A stretch of DNA of 64,000 bases from Thermoactinomyces vulgaris (GCF_003688725.1 NZ_REFP01000010.1:124001-188000); one strand, 5' to 3'; counted from the stretch's first letter, positions 35,701 to 44,856 are shown. The notes: generated by a model from the letters alone, not told the origin. Numbers and translations are program-made.

Positions 35701-36855
35701 CTACAGAAGATCCAATGATTCACGGCGACCCACCCTGACTTTGGCTTGCCGGTTTTGGAAATCCCAATGGGGGTAGTAAGCGTTTTTCACCAGCAGATTG
35801 GGGCCCGCACAGCGAGCTTCTTTGCAAAAACAATGAACTTCTTTGGCAACGGGACTGTTGAGCCAACGTTCAAACACATCACTGAGACGGTCACGATGAA
35901 TGTTTCCGAGCGGAGGAACATCCCCGAAGTCGGTCACAATCACATCCCCGGTGAAAACATTCACATTTAACCGGTTGCGTCCGTCCGGATCCTGGCGAAC
36001 GGTCACGTTGGCCTCTTGATGCAGACGCCTCCACAATTCACGGTCTTCTTTTTTGTCACTGCACGGATAAAAAGGAAGGGTCCCAAACAAAACCCATACA
36101 TCCGGATGCCGGTGATCCAACAGTTTCCAAACGGCTTCCCGATACTCATCCAAACTTAAAAGCTCCATGTTTTTGGCAAAGTCACTGGGGTACAAAGGAT
36201 GGACTTCGTGCCGTTTGCATCCCATTTCTGCAACGGTTTGGTGCATTTTTTCAATATATTTGGCCGTAAACGGGCTTAACAGGGACTCTGCCGAAACAAA
36301 AACCCCTCTTTTGGAAAGCTCGCGGGCATTATCGATCATCTGTTCATACAACCGCTCCGCCACTTTGGGCTTGATTTCCTTCCCGAAGTTTTTAAAGGCC
36401 ATCCGGTAAAAATCTTTTTCATCCCGGTAATTGTATGAAATATGCAGAACATCCAAATCATCAATCCAATCCAGATACCGGTTCAGCGGCAACGTGAGAT
36501 TGGAATTCAATTGCGTATAAATCCCGCGTTCCTTGCAATATTTCAACAAGGGTTGAATGGTGTTTTGGACGACTCCGGGATTCAAAACCGGCTCGCCGCC
36601 GGTAATGCTGACCGTCTTTAAGGTATCGATTTCCTCCAAAGCTGCAATCAATCGTTCAACCGGAATCGGAATGCCTTCCCGTTCCACCAATTCCTCCCCG
36701 ACCGCACAATGTTCACAGCGAAGATTGCACAACTGTGTCACCGTGAATTCCACACTTGTCAATTCGTACCTGCCTTTTTCAACTCTTGTATACCAAGGAT
36801 CCCACGGATCCCAATCGGGCGTCAGTTCTTTTTTTTGATTTGTCATCCTTATCAT
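35701..36855 (-). CDS. yfkAB: Radical SAM protein, YfkAB family
   Basis: A 384-residue radical SAM enzyme. The cluster motif is CNLRCEHC (C-x3-C-x2-C), followed by SITGGEPVLNPGVV and, near the C-terminus, the family-defining C-x-C-x4-C signature CFCKEARC (about 350) which may bind a second cluster. The family is widespread in Bacilli but its substrate is not known to me. The ATG at 36855 is eight bases after AAAAGGAG; a nearby upstream ATG at 36861 lies too close. Two hydrophobic micro-proteins are encoded divergently next to it. Confidence 0.9.
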   Translation of the reverse strand: MIRMTNQKKELTPDWDPWDPWYTRVEKGRYELTSVEFTVTQLCNLRCEHCAVGEELVEREGIPIPVERLIAALEEIDTLKTVSITGGEPVLNPGVVQNTIQPLLKYCKERGIYTQLNSNLTLPLNRYLDWIDDLDVLHISYNYRDEKDFYRMAFKNFGKEIKPKVAERLYEQMIDNARELSKRGVFVSAESLLSPFTAKYIEKMHQTVAEMGCKRHEVHPLYPSDFAKNMELLSLDEYREAVWKLLDHRHPDVWVLFGTLPFYPCSDKKEDRELWRRLHQEANVTVRQDPDGRNRLNVNVFTGDVIVTDFGDVPPLGNIHRDRLSDVFERWLNSPVAKEVHCFCKEARCAGPNLLVKNAYYPHWDFQNRQAKVRVGRRESLDLL

Positions 36856-37037
36856 GGCCATTGCTCCTTTTAACCTGCCTGCAATACATAAAACACTGTG
36901 TATGAATATAACGCAACGATCTTCCGGGCGCAATGCCCGCTTTTTATTACAAAAGGATTCCGTATGTAACAAACCGGTCCATCTGTTTCTTTAATTTAAC
37001 CCCATTATTACATGTACTTTACATTTGCCCGAAAACA

Positions 37038-37067
37038 AAGACAAACCATTCCCGGAGCCGCTATAAT
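37038..37067 (+). promoter_or_regulatory. Promoter of the tandem hydrophobic peptides
   Basis: AAGACA (37038-37043), 18 bases, and a perfect TATAAT (37062-37067). Confidence 0.5.
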
Positions 37068-37100
37068 GAGATCAACAAAGAGGTCACGGAGGGAAAAACA

Positions 37101-37196
37101 ATGAACCACGCATCGGTGGGATTATTTAACGCAGTGTTAATGAGTGTTCCGGTTTGGACGATGATTTACTTCGGCATCCGCTTGCTGGCCGGCTGA
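37101..37196 (+). CDS. Hydrophobic micro-protein 1 (31 residues)
   Basis: A 31-residue peptide: MNHASVGLFN, then a single hydrophobic helix ending in GIRLLAG. ACGGAGGG lies at ideal spacing before the ATG. A second gene immediately downstream encodes a paralogue sharing GLFNAVL-S-P-W-I-G-I-LL. No known family was recognised. The two could be membrane micro-proteins that modulate a larger complex, small signal peptides, or holin-like; this is inference. Confidence 0.72.
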   Translation: MNHASVGLFNAVLMSVPVWTMIYFGIRLLAG

Positions 37197-37238
37197 ACCT
37201 GATCATACACAGAAACCAATTCACGGGAGGTATGCCTG

Positions 37239-37331
37239 ATGCAAAAACCAATGGCTGGATTATTTAACGCGGTGTTATTAAGCATTCCATGTTGGGGACT
37301 GATCGGTTATGGAATTAGTTTGTTGGTATAA
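37239..37331 (+). CDS. Hydrophobic micro-protein 2 (30 residues)
   Basis: A 30-residue paralogue of the preceding peptide with the shared core GLFNAVLLSIP-WGLIGYGISLLV and one Cys. CGGGAGG is eight bases upstream of ATG 37239. Another ATG at 37232 opens an 11-codon frame that stops, so 37239 is used. A strong terminator follows, making the two peptides one transcription unit. Confidence 0.72.
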   Translation: MQKPMAGLFNAVLLSIPCWGLIGYGISLLV

Positions 37332-37345
37332 TCAGCGGATCTTAT

Positions 37346-37385
37346 AAACGCCTTCATCGGGAAAACAAGGATGAAGGCGTTTTTT
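37346..37385 (+). terminator. Terminator of the micro-protein operon
   Basis: AAACGCCTTCATC (37346-37358) pairs perfectly with GATGAAGGCGTTT (37370-37382), followed by a T tract. Confidence 0.85.
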
Positions 37386-37386
37386 A

Positions 37387-37415
37387 TTTACTCCGATTTT
37401 CCTCTCCTTTATAAT
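37387..37415 (+). promoter_or_regulatory. Promoter of the DUF2621 gene
   Basis: TTTACT (37387-37392), 17 bases and TATAAT (37410-37415). Confidence 0.55.
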
Positions 37416-37453
37416 AACTTTTTAGATAGAAGCAGAGAAGAGGTGAAGCCGCG

Positions 37454-37888
37454 ATGAGCATCGGACCAGCCTGGCTGCAGTGGATCTATTTGTTCTTTTG
37501 GATTGGTTTTCTCGTTTTTCTCGCCATTGGCGGTTATTTTATGTTCCGCAAGTTTTTAAAAGCCCTTCCCAAAGAAGATGGAAAATCGATTCTTGATTGG
37601 CAGGAATATTACATAAACGAGACTCTTCATTTGTGGAATCAGGAACAAAAAGAACTTTTAAACGAACTTGTCCAGCCGGTCCCCCAATTGTTCAGGGATG
37701 TGGCCAAACAAAAGATTGCGGCAAAAATCGGGGAATTGGCTTTGAAAGACCAGGCCGAGGCATTAAATGAAGAATATATTATCCGCGGTTATATTCTGGC
37801 CACCCCGAAACGGGACCACAAGTGGCTCATCAAAAAATTGAAAGAAAAACAAATCGATCTGTCCAAATACCGGCATCTTTTGGAGTGA
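37454..37888 (+). CDS. DUF2621 family membrane protein
   Basis: A 144-residue protein of the family that includes B. subtilis YneK. One N-terminal helix (about 9-33) is followed by a soluble cytoplasmic domain with conserved DWQEYYINETLHLWNQEQKELL and IIRGYILATPKRDHKWLIKKLKE. The function is unknown. AGAGGTGAAG lies upstream of the ATG. The cold-shock gene follows on the same strand but has its own promoter. Confidence 0.82.
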   Translation: MSIGPAWLQWIYLFFWIGFLVFLAIGGYFMFRKFLKALPKEDGKSILDWQEYYINETLHLWNQEQKELLNELVQPVPQLFRDVAKQKIAAKIGELALKDQAEALNEEYIIRGYILATPKRDHKWLIKKLKEKQIDLSKYRHLLE

Positions 37889-37900
37889 CACAGAAAAAAC

Positions 37901-37929
37901 TTGCCACTTGCCGCTCAACATGGTAAACT
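37901..37929 (+). promoter_or_regulatory. Promoter of the cold-shock gene
   Basis: TTGCCA (37901-37906), 17 bases, TAAACT (37924-37929). The transcript would have a leader of about 120 bases, typical for csp genes, where the leader folds and aids translation in the cold. Confidence 0.55.
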
Positions 37930-38058
37930 TAGGTTCATAATGAGTTAAAAAGCTGGTATCGCAAGTCAAGTTTCATCTTGTGGCCTCTTGTTTCAAAACA
38001 ATAGGTTTTCAAGTGCTTGAGTTTGGCCGCTTTTTAATGGAAAGAAGGAGGCCCTGAG

Positions 38059-38268
38059 ATGAAGGGAACAGTAAAATGGTTTAACGCCGAAAAAGGTTAT
38101 GGATTCATTGAACGCGAAGACGGCGGAGATGTATTTGTTCATTATTCGGCCATTCAATCTGAAGGATTCAAAACACTTGAAGAAGGCGAACCTGTTGAAT
38201 TTGACATTGTGGAAGGAGACCGCGGTCCCCAATCCGCCAATGTCGTACGTTTGAACTCTGTACGCTGA
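38059..38268 (+). CDS. Cold-shock protein (CspA/CspB family)
   Basis: A 69-residue single-domain RNA chaperone that melts mRNA structure. Both RNA-binding motifs are visible: KGYGFIE (RNP1, residues 12-18) and VFVHYS (RNP2, 25-30). The start is conventional with GAAGGAGG. The preceding leader of about 120 bases fits temperature-dependent control. Which of the csp paralogues it is cannot be told from sequence. Confidence 0.95.
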   Translation: MKGTVKWFNAEKGYGFIEREDGGDVFVHYSAIQSEGFKTLEEGEPVEFDIVEGDRGPQSANVVRLNSVR

Positions 38269-38283
38269 TTCAACGCAGACAAC

Positions 38284-38314
38284 AAAGCACTTTCCAATGG
38301 AAAGTGCTTTTTTC
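38284..38314 (+). terminator. Terminator of the cold-shock gene
   Basis: AAAGCACTTTCC (38284-38295) pairs perfectly with GGAAAGTGCTTT (38299-38310), followed by T residues. Confidence 0.88.
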
Positions 38315-38322
38315 ATCTTTAT

Positions 38323-38625
38323 TCAGATCATCCGCAGCAGAGCTTGCCTTCCGGTCATCCCCGGCTTGATTCCTTTCGCCTCCGCCGTATGCGTGACCGA
38401 TTCCAGCGGCGCATCCAACAACTGCTCCAAGGTTCGGACCCCCAGCGCACGCGCCGCAATGATGTTCCGCTCCGAAAGCCGTTCGTTTAACAACGCGACA
38501 TCCAAAGCACCGCACATAATATATCCTTTATCGGTCGTAACCACCAACAGGGTTGTTTTCGGCAATTTGACTTCAATTCCCAAAACTTGCTTTCCTTCAA
38601 TATCCAAAGGTTTCAATTGGATCAT
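38323..38625 (-). CDS. yunC: DUF1805 family protein (YunC-like)
   Basis: A 100-residue soluble protein like B. subtilis YunC. The conserved DUF1805 features are the GALDVALLNERL and IIAARALGVRTLEQLL segments. It sits in a cluster with yunD-like and yunF-like genes. The function is unknown. GAGGAGGG precedes the ATG. Confidence 0.87.
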   Translation of the reverse strand: MIQLKPLDIEGKQVLGIEVKLPKTTLLVVTTDKGYIMCGALDVALLNERLSERNIIAARALGVRTLEQLLDAPLESVTHTAEAKGIKPGMTGRQALLRMI

Positions 38626-38701
38626 CCGATTCCCTCCTCATGCGGACCGTTTTTATACAATGTATGTGCCGCAAACGGTGCATGTGAGGAAATCTTTCGG
38701 A

Positions 38702-38959
38702 TCAATGATAACGAGTGACCGGGGACACGGAACGCAAACGGGGCAATTTCCCGTCCTGAACCATTTTCAGCTTCAACATTTCAACCAGATAAACCCCCAG
38801 CATTTGCGTGATTTCATCATCATCCATCTGCTCAATGAGCTGCATCATGTGTTCACGGGACTGCTCCTCCAGTATGCTGAGTACAATGGCCACGGCATCT
38901 TCTTCATCATCATTTAATTGATCGCGATACAAATCGTAAACCTCATCCACAAAACTCAT
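38702..38959 (-). CDS. Small acidic conserved protein (possibly DUF6154)
   Basis: An 85-residue acidic protein, largely helical, with DLYRDQLNDDEEDAVAIVLSILEEQ and a basic C-terminus. It lies between the yunD-like and yunC-like genes. The ATG at 38959 follows GGAGG by seven bases; the frame is open 51 bases further but overlaps the upstream gene without a ribosome site. I recall a small family of this type in Bacillales, but the assignment is tentative and no function is known. Confidence 0.7.
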   Translation of the reverse strand: MSFVDEVYDLYRDQLNDDEEDAVAIVLSILEEQSREHMMQLIEQMDDDEITQMLGVYLVEMLKLKMVQDGKLPRLRSVSPVTRYH

Positions 38960-39006
38960 GCAACAACCTCCAAATCCATATGAATTTATGTCACTGTCGT
39001 TCGTTC

Positions 39007-40452
39007 TCAATTACCTGCTTTGAAAAACCTGCGTTCTTTGCATCGTTCGACGGCCACCGGTTTCTTAAGCTGATAGGCCAGCAAATCCCGCAAAAACTCG
39101 GGAAGAAAGTACTTGATTAACCTCGCGTTTTTTAAAGACAGATAACCGGCCCCGAATATAAACATATCAATCATTCCCACCAAATAGGTTTCCTCTTCTT
39201 TCCATTCCCCTTTTTCCCCAAACCGGATGGATGTAATCTTTTGGTACGGTTTGCGCCTCGGGTCAAACCGTACTTCGATTCCCGATACACTCAGGGTTCC
39301 CAAGATTTCTCCGCGAAAGCCGAAACCGCGGATCGGTTTTTGTTGAAACTCCGCAAGCAGTGACTCTTCCAGCGCATTTTTCAAATCCCTTCCGCTGATT
39401 TCGACCAACACCGGATTGATCGGATGCGGACACGTCTGGTGAATCATTTCCAAGGTAACCGTTCCTTTGGGCAAATCGCATAACAATTGACCGCTGTTGA
39501 CCAAGGCCACATCCGCCCCGACCCAATCCCGGATGCCGTCCGCCAACAAATTGGCAAAAGGCGACTCCGCATTCCAGTTGACGGTGAGCGGTTCCTCCAA
39601 ACGGGCAACGGGTTGGGACAGGTTTTGCTCAGCCCGCTCTTTGTAACGGCGGATCAACAAATTGATGCTTTCGTCAGGCACCTGCCCCGCCAGATCATGA
39701 CAGCGTGCCGTTACATCCTGAACTGACCGGGTGGTTTCATCAAAGAAAACCGTCACTTGGCCGACCGCCTGACCAAATTTTCCTGCTGCAGCCAAATATG
39801 TATTTCTCACTTTCTCGGCTTTTTCCAGCAAGTGATGGGTATGTGCGCCGATGATGATGTCGATTCCATCAATTTGTTCGGCCAGCTTCCGGTCGTTTCC
39901 CAAACCCAAATGGGAAAGCAATACAATAATGTCCGCCCGGTTGCGCAATGATTCAACAGTCTTCCCAAGGATGGCAAAAGGATTTTTCACCTGCCAGCCC
40001 ATCATTTCATACACCCGGGGATAAGGGATCGTCGCCGCCAGAAAACACACACGGATGCCGCCGGCATCTTTCCATTCGTAAGGAACAATCCAATCCGGCC
40101 GTTCCACCCCGTTTACATCAAAAACATTGGTGGACACCACCGAAAAAGGCGCATCATCATACAACATCCCCAATTGTTCTTTGGAAAAAGTCAACAATTC
40201 ATTATTGCCAAAAGTGACCATATCGTAACCGGTTCTCTCCAACAAAGCACGGTTGACCCTGCCGTCGGTTCCTTCGGTTTCCAACCGGAACCGGTCCATA
40301 TGGTCCCCGATATCCAAAAGAAAATGCGGTTCCCCTTTTTCTTCGAATTGCTTCTGCAATAAATCCACTTGCGTGTAAATCTTCCCGGCCTGATCCAAAT
40401 GACTGTGCAAGTCGTTGGTATGCAATAGATGAATTCGTTTCAATCGGCTCAC
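39007..40452 (-). CDS. yunD: Metallophosphoesterase / 5'-nucleotidase family protein (YunD-like)
   Basis: A 481-residue protein of the 5'-nucleotidase family. The dinuclear-metal motifs are visible: HTNDLHSHLD (11-20), DIGDHMDR, FGNNE (an altered GNHE), LSHLG and GAHTHH. The C-terminal 5'-nucleotidase domain follows. The lack of a signal peptide suggests a cytosolic enzyme acting on nucleotides or sugar-nucleotides. GTG start behind GAGGGGA. It clusters with yunC- and yunF-like genes. Confidence 0.87.
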   Translation of the reverse strand: MSRLKRIHLLHTNDLHSHLDQAGKIYTQVDLLQKQFEEKGEPHFLLDIGDHMDRFRLETEGTDGRVNRALLERTGYDMVTFGNNELLTFSKEQLGMLYDDAPFSVVSTNVFDVNGVERPDWIVPYEWKDAGGIRVCFLAATIPYPRVYEMMGWQVKNPFAILGKTVESLRNRADIIVLLSHLGLGNDRKLAEQIDGIDIIIGAHTHHLLEKAEKVRNTYLAAAGKFGQAVGQVTVFFDETTRSVQDVTARCHDLAGQVPDESINLLIRRYKERAEQNLSQPVARLEEPLTVNWNAESPFANLLADGIRDWVGADVALVNSGQLLCDLPKGTVTLEMIHQTCPHPINPVLVEISGRDLKNALEESLLAEFQQKPIRGFGFRGEILGTLSVSGIEVRFDPRRKPYQKITSIRFGEKGEWKEEETYLVGMIDMFIFGAGYLSLKNARLIKYFLPEFLRDLLAYQLKKPVAVERCKERRFFKAGN

Positions 40453-40489
40453 GAAAATCCCCTCACCCCTGTTATTGGCTGCGACGTTC

Positions 40490-41362
40490 TCACAACTCTT
40501 CGAAAAAAGTCAACTGTCTCGGAGCCAGTCCGCTGAAGGTAAGATTCAGTTTGCCAATCATCTGCTTGGCATTTCCGGCCGCGTCCCCTTGTGAGTTATT
40601 GTTGAAAAGCACGGTCACCTGACCGGTTCTGCCCTTTAATTGCTCAATGATATTTTTCCATTCGTCCAGTTCTTCGTCCGAATATCGGTACGCATACCGC
40701 ACATCCCGCCAGTTGGGTTGCCCGGTGTTATTCCATCCTTCCAAATTCCGTCCGTGCATGCGGATGAGCGCATGCTGCGGATGGGTGACTTCGACAACCG
40801 GAGGAACCGATCCTTCCCCCGCCTGGGGTTCATCGCAAATGGTATGGATCAGTTTTTCCTCCCGCAAAAAACGAAGGGTGGACGATTTGAACCGGGGCAG
40901 AAACCAGCTTTGATGCCGAAACTCAATTGCCACCGGATAATCACGAAATGCTTCGCGAACCCGCCGGATATATTTCACATGCTTTTTGGTGCAGTCAAAC
41001 CACGGCGGAAACTGAAACAGCAACATCGACAATTTTCCATGTTTGATCAACGGTTCCACCGAATCTTTCATTTCCTCCACCAGCTCCGTCCACGTCCGGA
41101 CCGGAGCACGCTCCAGGCGGCCATGTCCGGTCAGCTCCCGGTAAGCCTTCACCACAAACCTGAAAGAAGCCGGTGTTTCTTGTGCCCAACGCTCCATTCG
41201 GTCCGGCGGGGCAATGGCATGAAAGGTGCTGTCCAATTCAACCACCGGAAAATGACCTGCATAAATGGCCAATTTCTCATGGGACCGGGTTCCGGGCGGA
41301 TAGATGTCATGGTCGCCCCACCCGCATAAACCCACCTGAACCGGGTTTATGATTTCGCTCAT
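40490..41362 (-). CDS. yunF: DUF72 family protein (YunF-like)
   Basis: A 290-residue TIM-barrel protein of DUF72. Family motifs: VGLCGWGDHDIYP near the N-terminus, VVELDSTFHAIAPPDRMERWAQETP and FRFVVKAYRELTGH, and late RMHGRN plus AYRYSDEEL. No function is established. It is the first gene of the yun cluster, 38 bases from the yunD-like gene. Confidence 0.87.
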   Translation of the reverse strand: MSEIINPVQVGLCGWGDHDIYPPGTRSHEKLAIYAGHFPVVELDSTFHAIAPPDRMERWAQETPASFRFVVKAYRELTGHGRLERAPVRTWTELVEEMKDSVEPLIKHGKLSMLLFQFPPWFDCTKKHVKYIRRVREAFRDYPVAIEFRHQSWFLPRFKSSTLRFLREEKLIHTICDEPQAGEGSVPPVVEVTHPQHALIRMHGRNLEGWNNTGQPNWRDVRYAYRYSDEELDEWKNIIEQLKGRTGQVTVLFNNNSQGDAAGNAKQMIGKLNLTFSGLAPRQLTFFEEL

Positions 41363-41523
41363 CTTTCATCCGCCTTTCCCCAATTCAACAAGTAACTAAA
41401 TATCTTTTATTTTACCATTTGTATAAAGCAAAAAAAATGAAAGGCACACGAACCTCCCCTCCCCGCCGGCAACAAAAAACGGGGAAAAGGGGCGCAAGCG
41501 GCTTCCCGCTTTGAAATCCGGCA

Positions 41524-41552
41524 TAGACTTTCTATTTATAGAAATATAAAAT
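41524..41552 (+). promoter_or_regulatory. Promoter of the JAMM-pncB unit with an operator-like palindrome
   Basis: TAGACT (41524-41529), 17 bases, TAAAAT (41547-41552). The spacer contains TTTCTATTTATAGAAA, a 7-bp perfect inverted repeat around TT, in the ideal place for a repressor. Confidence 0.5.
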
Positions 41553-41599
41553 AATGGCAGACTCCTTTAAATGCAAATTCCGATGAGGGGGCCGGATTC

Positions 41600-42007
41600 A
41601 TGCCGTCCTATTATACCATTCATCAGCATGTCGTAGAGCAAATCAAAGAGTATTGCTATAAAAAATACCCTGACGAAGGGTATGGTTTTTTAGCGGGGCA
41701 TCTCACCACCATCACACATTTTTTTCCCGTTCCCAGCCAAAACCGCACACCTTGTTCATTGGAACCGGAACCCAGCGCCTATTTTGACATCATTAAACAA
41801 ATCCGTTCCAATCAATTGGAGTGGCTGGGTGTCATGCGTTCACACCCGCTGACTCAAGCCTACCCCTCAAACCGGGATCTGTCTGCATGGAGTTTTGCAA
41901 ACAAAAGCTTGTGGATCATGTCCTTAAAGGATAAAGAAATGCAATTTTGCGCTTACTATATACATGATCGCAAAGCCATTCCGCTCATGTTTAAGATCAT
42001 CGAATGA
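41600..42007 (+). CDS. JAMM/MPN-domain protein (M67-like) with one zinc ligand replaced
   Basis: A 135-residue single MPN domain, related to deubiquitinase/cysteine-desulfurase-associated Mec+ proteases. The JAMM frame is present: Glu26 in DEGYGFLAG and, further on, MRSHPLTQAYPSNRD, where His82, Ser90 and Asp93 fit H-x-H-x7-S-x2-D but the first His is Arg80. So it may be inactive or bind metal differently. The pncB start lies 22 bases downstream, so they are one operon. GAGGGGGCC precedes the ATG. Confidence 0.78.
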   Translation: MPSYYTIHQHVVEQIKEYCYKKYPDEGYGFLAGHLTTITHFFPVPSQNRTPCSLEPEPSAYFDIIKQIRSNQLEWLGVMRSHPLTQAYPSNRDLSAWSFANKSLWIMSLKDKEMQFCAYYIHDRKAIPLMFKIIE

Positions 42008-42029
42008 ATGTAGAACAGGAGTTTACACC

Positions 42030-43520
42030 ATGAATGAACATATTTCAGTATTGCACACCGACAAATACCAACTGACGATGATGTATGCCCACTTTAAAAA
42101 TGGAACCCACCTCCATCAGCGGGCATTTGATTTATATTTTCGCAAACTTCCTTTCGGCAACGGATATACGGTTTTCGCGGGGCTTGAAAGAGCCGTCAGG
42201 TATTTGATGAATCTACATTTTACGGAAGAGGACATTGAATATATCAAATCCTTTGATGAACCGTTTGACCCGGCGTTTTACGATTACTTGAGAAACTTTC
42301 GTTTCACCGGAAATATTTATGCCCTCCCGGAAGGAACCCTTACTTTCCCGGGGGTTCCCATGCTGCGTGCCGAAGGATCCATCATCGAATTACAATTGAT
42401 CGAAACCGCGCTTCTCAATTTTATCGGTTTCCAAAGCTTGGTCGCAACCAAAGCGGCAAGAATCCGGCATGTGGCGCCCGATGAACAGCTCATGGAATTC
42501 GGAACCCGTCGTGCACAGGAAAAAGACGCTTCCGTCTGGGGTGCCCGCGCCGCCTATCTGGCCGGTTTTGATGCAACTTCAAACACATTGGCCGGAAAAA
42601 AATTTGGCATTCCCACCAGCGGAACCCACGCCCATGCATGGATCCAGGATTTCCCGAGCGAACTGGAAGCGTTTCGCGCTTATGCCAAAGCATTTCCCGA
42701 TCATTGTGTGCTTTTGGTGGACACGTACAATACCTTGCGAAGCGGTCTTCCGCATGCCATCCAAGTGGGAAAAGAACTCAAAAAACAAGGAAAAACCCTG
42801 AAGGGAATCCGGATCGACAGCGGGGATCTCGCTTATTTATCCAAACAAGCCCGCCGGATGCTGGATGAAGCCGGACTGACGGAAACAAAAATCGTCGCCT
42901 CGAGCGACTTGGATGAATTCACGATTTTAAACCTGAAATCGCAAGGAGCCAAAGTGGATTCATGGGGAATCGGCACAAAACTGATCACCGCTTATGACAC
43001 CCCCTCCTTGGGAGCCGTGTATAAAATGGTTTCCCGCTATGAAAACGGGGTGTGGGAACCCACCATCAAAATTTCTTCCAATCCGGCCAAAGTGACAACA
43101 CCGGGCCGCAAAAACGTATACCGGATTCTCGACCGGAAAAACAAGGCACACGGCGACTTGCTCACACTCACCGATGAACAAATCGATGAAAACAGACCAC
43201 TCACACTGTTCCATCCGGTTCACACATTCCGCCGCAAAAAAATGAAGCGTTTTAAGGCGGTCCCGTTATTAAAACCGATTTTTCAAAACGGAAAACTGGT
43301 TTATGACCTCCCTTCACTCAACGAGATCCGTGCTTATCACCGGGAACAGCTTTCCCAGTTTTGGGAAGAATATTTACGGATCTTAAACCCTGAAGAATAT
43401 CATGTGAACTTGTCGACCAAACTTTGGCAAACGAAAGAAGAAATGATTCAAAAAGTGTATCAAACGATCAAAACCGAGGAAAACGGCCATGCTGAATCAT
43501 CCGGTGATTCCACCCCGTGA
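42030..43520 (+). CDS. pncB: Nicotinate phosphoribosyltransferase
   Basis: A 496-residue enzyme that makes nicotinate mononucleotide from nicotinate and PRPP with ATP, the salvage entry to NAD. Diagnostic elements are the N-terminal TDKYQLTMMYAHF, the LMEFGTRRAQEKDA segment and GTHAHAWIQ, and later LVDTYNT and RIDSGDLAYLSKQAR. ACAGGAG precedes the ATG at 42030. The frame is open upstream but overlaps the JAMM gene without a ribosome site. The coupling with a JAMM protein is unusual. Confidence 0.92.
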   Translation: MNEHISVLHTDKYQLTMMYAHFKNGTHLHQRAFDLYFRKLPFGNGYTVFAGLERAVRYLMNLHFTEEDIEYIKSFDEPFDPAFYDYLRNFRFTGNIYALPEGTLTFPGVPMLRAEGSIIELQLIETALLNFIGFQSLVATKAARIRHVAPDEQLMEFGTRRAQEKDASVWGARAAYLAGFDATSNTLAGKKFGIPTSGTHAHAWIQDFPSELEAFRAYAKAFPDHCVLLVDTYNTLRSGLPHAIQVGKELKKQGKTLKGIRIDSGDLAYLSKQARRMLDEAGLTETKIVASSDLDEFTILNLKSQGAKVDSWGIGTKLITAYDTPSLGAVYKMVSRYENGVWEPTIKISSNPAKVTTPGRKNVYRILDRKNKAHGDLLTLTDEQIDENRPLTLFHPVHTFRRKKMKRFKAVPLLKPIFQNGKLVYDLPSLNEIRAYHREQLSQFWEEYLRILNPEEYHVNLSTKLWQTKEEMIQKVYQTIKTEENGHAESSGDSTP

Positions 43521-43539
43521 AAAACCGGCACCAGACGAA

Positions 43540-43570
43540 AAGGACCTGCTTCACAGCAGGTCCTTCTTTT
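43540..43570. terminator. Bidirectional terminator between pncB and aceA
   Basis: AAGGACCTGCT / AGCAGGTCCTT is a perfect 11-bp stem followed by CTTTTT on the plus strand. Confidence 0.85.
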
Positions 43571-43575
43571 TGGGA

Positions 43576-44856
43576 TCAAGTCGTAAATTGTTCTGCTTCG
43601 GTCGACTCTTTCAAAGCGGTGGTCGATGAGGTTCCTCCCGAAATGACCATGGATACTTCGTCAAAGTAGCCGGTGCCCACTTCACGCTGGTGCTTGACGG
43701 CCGTATAGCCTTTTTCCTGGCTTGCAAACTCCGCCTGTTGCAATTCAGAGTAAGCGGCCATTCCTCTTTCGCTGTAGCCTTTGGCAAGTTCAAACATTCC
43801 GTGGTTGAGCGAATGGAATCCGGCCAAGGTGACGAATTGGAATTTATAACCCATTTTCCCGAGCTCTTCTTGGAAAGTGGCAATGGTTTTTTCATCCAAT
43901 TTTTTCTTCCAGTTGAAGGACGGCGAACAGTTGTAGGCCAGCCATTTGCCGGGATATTTTTCATGAATGGCTTCTGCAAAGCGGCGTGCTTCCTCCAGGT
44001 TGGGCTCAGACGTTTCACACCAGATCAGGTCGGCATACGGAGCATAAGCCAATCCTCTTGCAATCGCGGTGTCCAGACCGTTTTTCAGGTAATAAAAACC
44101 TTCCGGAGAACGCTCGCCGGTGATGAACGGATGATCATAGGGATCAATGTCGCTGGTGATCAATTTGGCGGCATTGGCGTCAGTCCGGGCAATCAAGATG
44201 GTGGGAACTCCCATGACGTCCGCTGCCAGGCGGGCTGCAATCAGGTTGCGGATCGCTTGTTGTGTCGGAATTAACACTTTTCCGCCCAAATGCCCGCATT
44301 TTTTCTCGGAAGCCAGCTGATCTTCAAAGTGTACTCCGGCGGCTCCTGCTTCAATCATCGCTTTCATTAACTCAAAGACATTCAACGGGCCCCCGAACCC
44401 GGCCTCGGCATCCGCCACAATCGGGGCAAACCATTCTCTTTCCCTTTTTCCTTCCGAATGCTCAATTTGATCGGCCCTTTGCAAGGCCTGATTAATGCGT
44501 TTGACCACATGCGGAACACTGTTGGCCGGATACAAACTTTGGTCCGGATACATTTGTCCGGCCAGGTTGGCATCGGCGGCAACCTGCCAACCGCTCAAAT
44601 AAATGGCTTTCAAGCCGGCTTTCACTTGTTGGACCGCCTGGTTTCCCGTCAGGGCACCCAGTGCGCGCACAAAAGATTCTTTCTCCATCAACTTCCACAA
44701 ACGCTCGGCCCCTCTGCGGGCCAAAGTATATTCAATTTTCACCGATCCCCGCAATTTCAGAACTTGTTCAGGCGTATACGGACGTTTGATCCCCTTCCAA
44801 CGCGGATTTTCTTCCCAGTCTCTTTTTAATTCCAACGCTTCTTGTTGTTGAGTCAT
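43576..44856 (-). CDS. aceA: Isocitrate lyase
   Basis: A 426-residue TIM-barrel enzyme that splits isocitrate into succinate and glyoxylate, the first step of the glyoxylate bypass. The catalytic signature is [14 protein letters not shown], and [18 protein letters not shown]-like elements and [16 protein letters not shown] are present. It follows aceB on the same strand with about 27 bases between, so they form one operon. I chose the second ATG (44856) because AAAGGATG leads it; an ATG three codons upstream abuts the ribosome site. Confidence 0.94.
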   Translation of the reverse strand: MTQQQEALELKRDWEENPRWKGIKRPYTPEQVLKLRGSVKIEYTLARRGAERLWKLMEKESFVRALGALTGNQAVQQVKAGLKAIYLSGWQVAADANLAGQMYPDQSLYPANSVPHVVKRINQALQRADQIEHSEGKREREWFAPIVADAEAGFGGPLNVFELMKAMIEAGAAGVHFEDQLASEKKCGHLGGKVLIPTQQAIRNLIAARLAADVMGVPTILIARTDANAAKLITSDIDPYDHPFITGERSPEGFYYLKNGLDTAIARGLAYAPYADLIWCETSEPNLEEARRFAEAIHEKYPGKWLAYNCSPSFNWKKKLDEKTIATFQEELGKMGYKFQFVTLAGFHSLNHGMFELAKGYSERGMAAYSELQQAEFASQEKGYTAVKHQREVGTGYFDEVSMVISGGTSSTTALKESTEAEQFTT

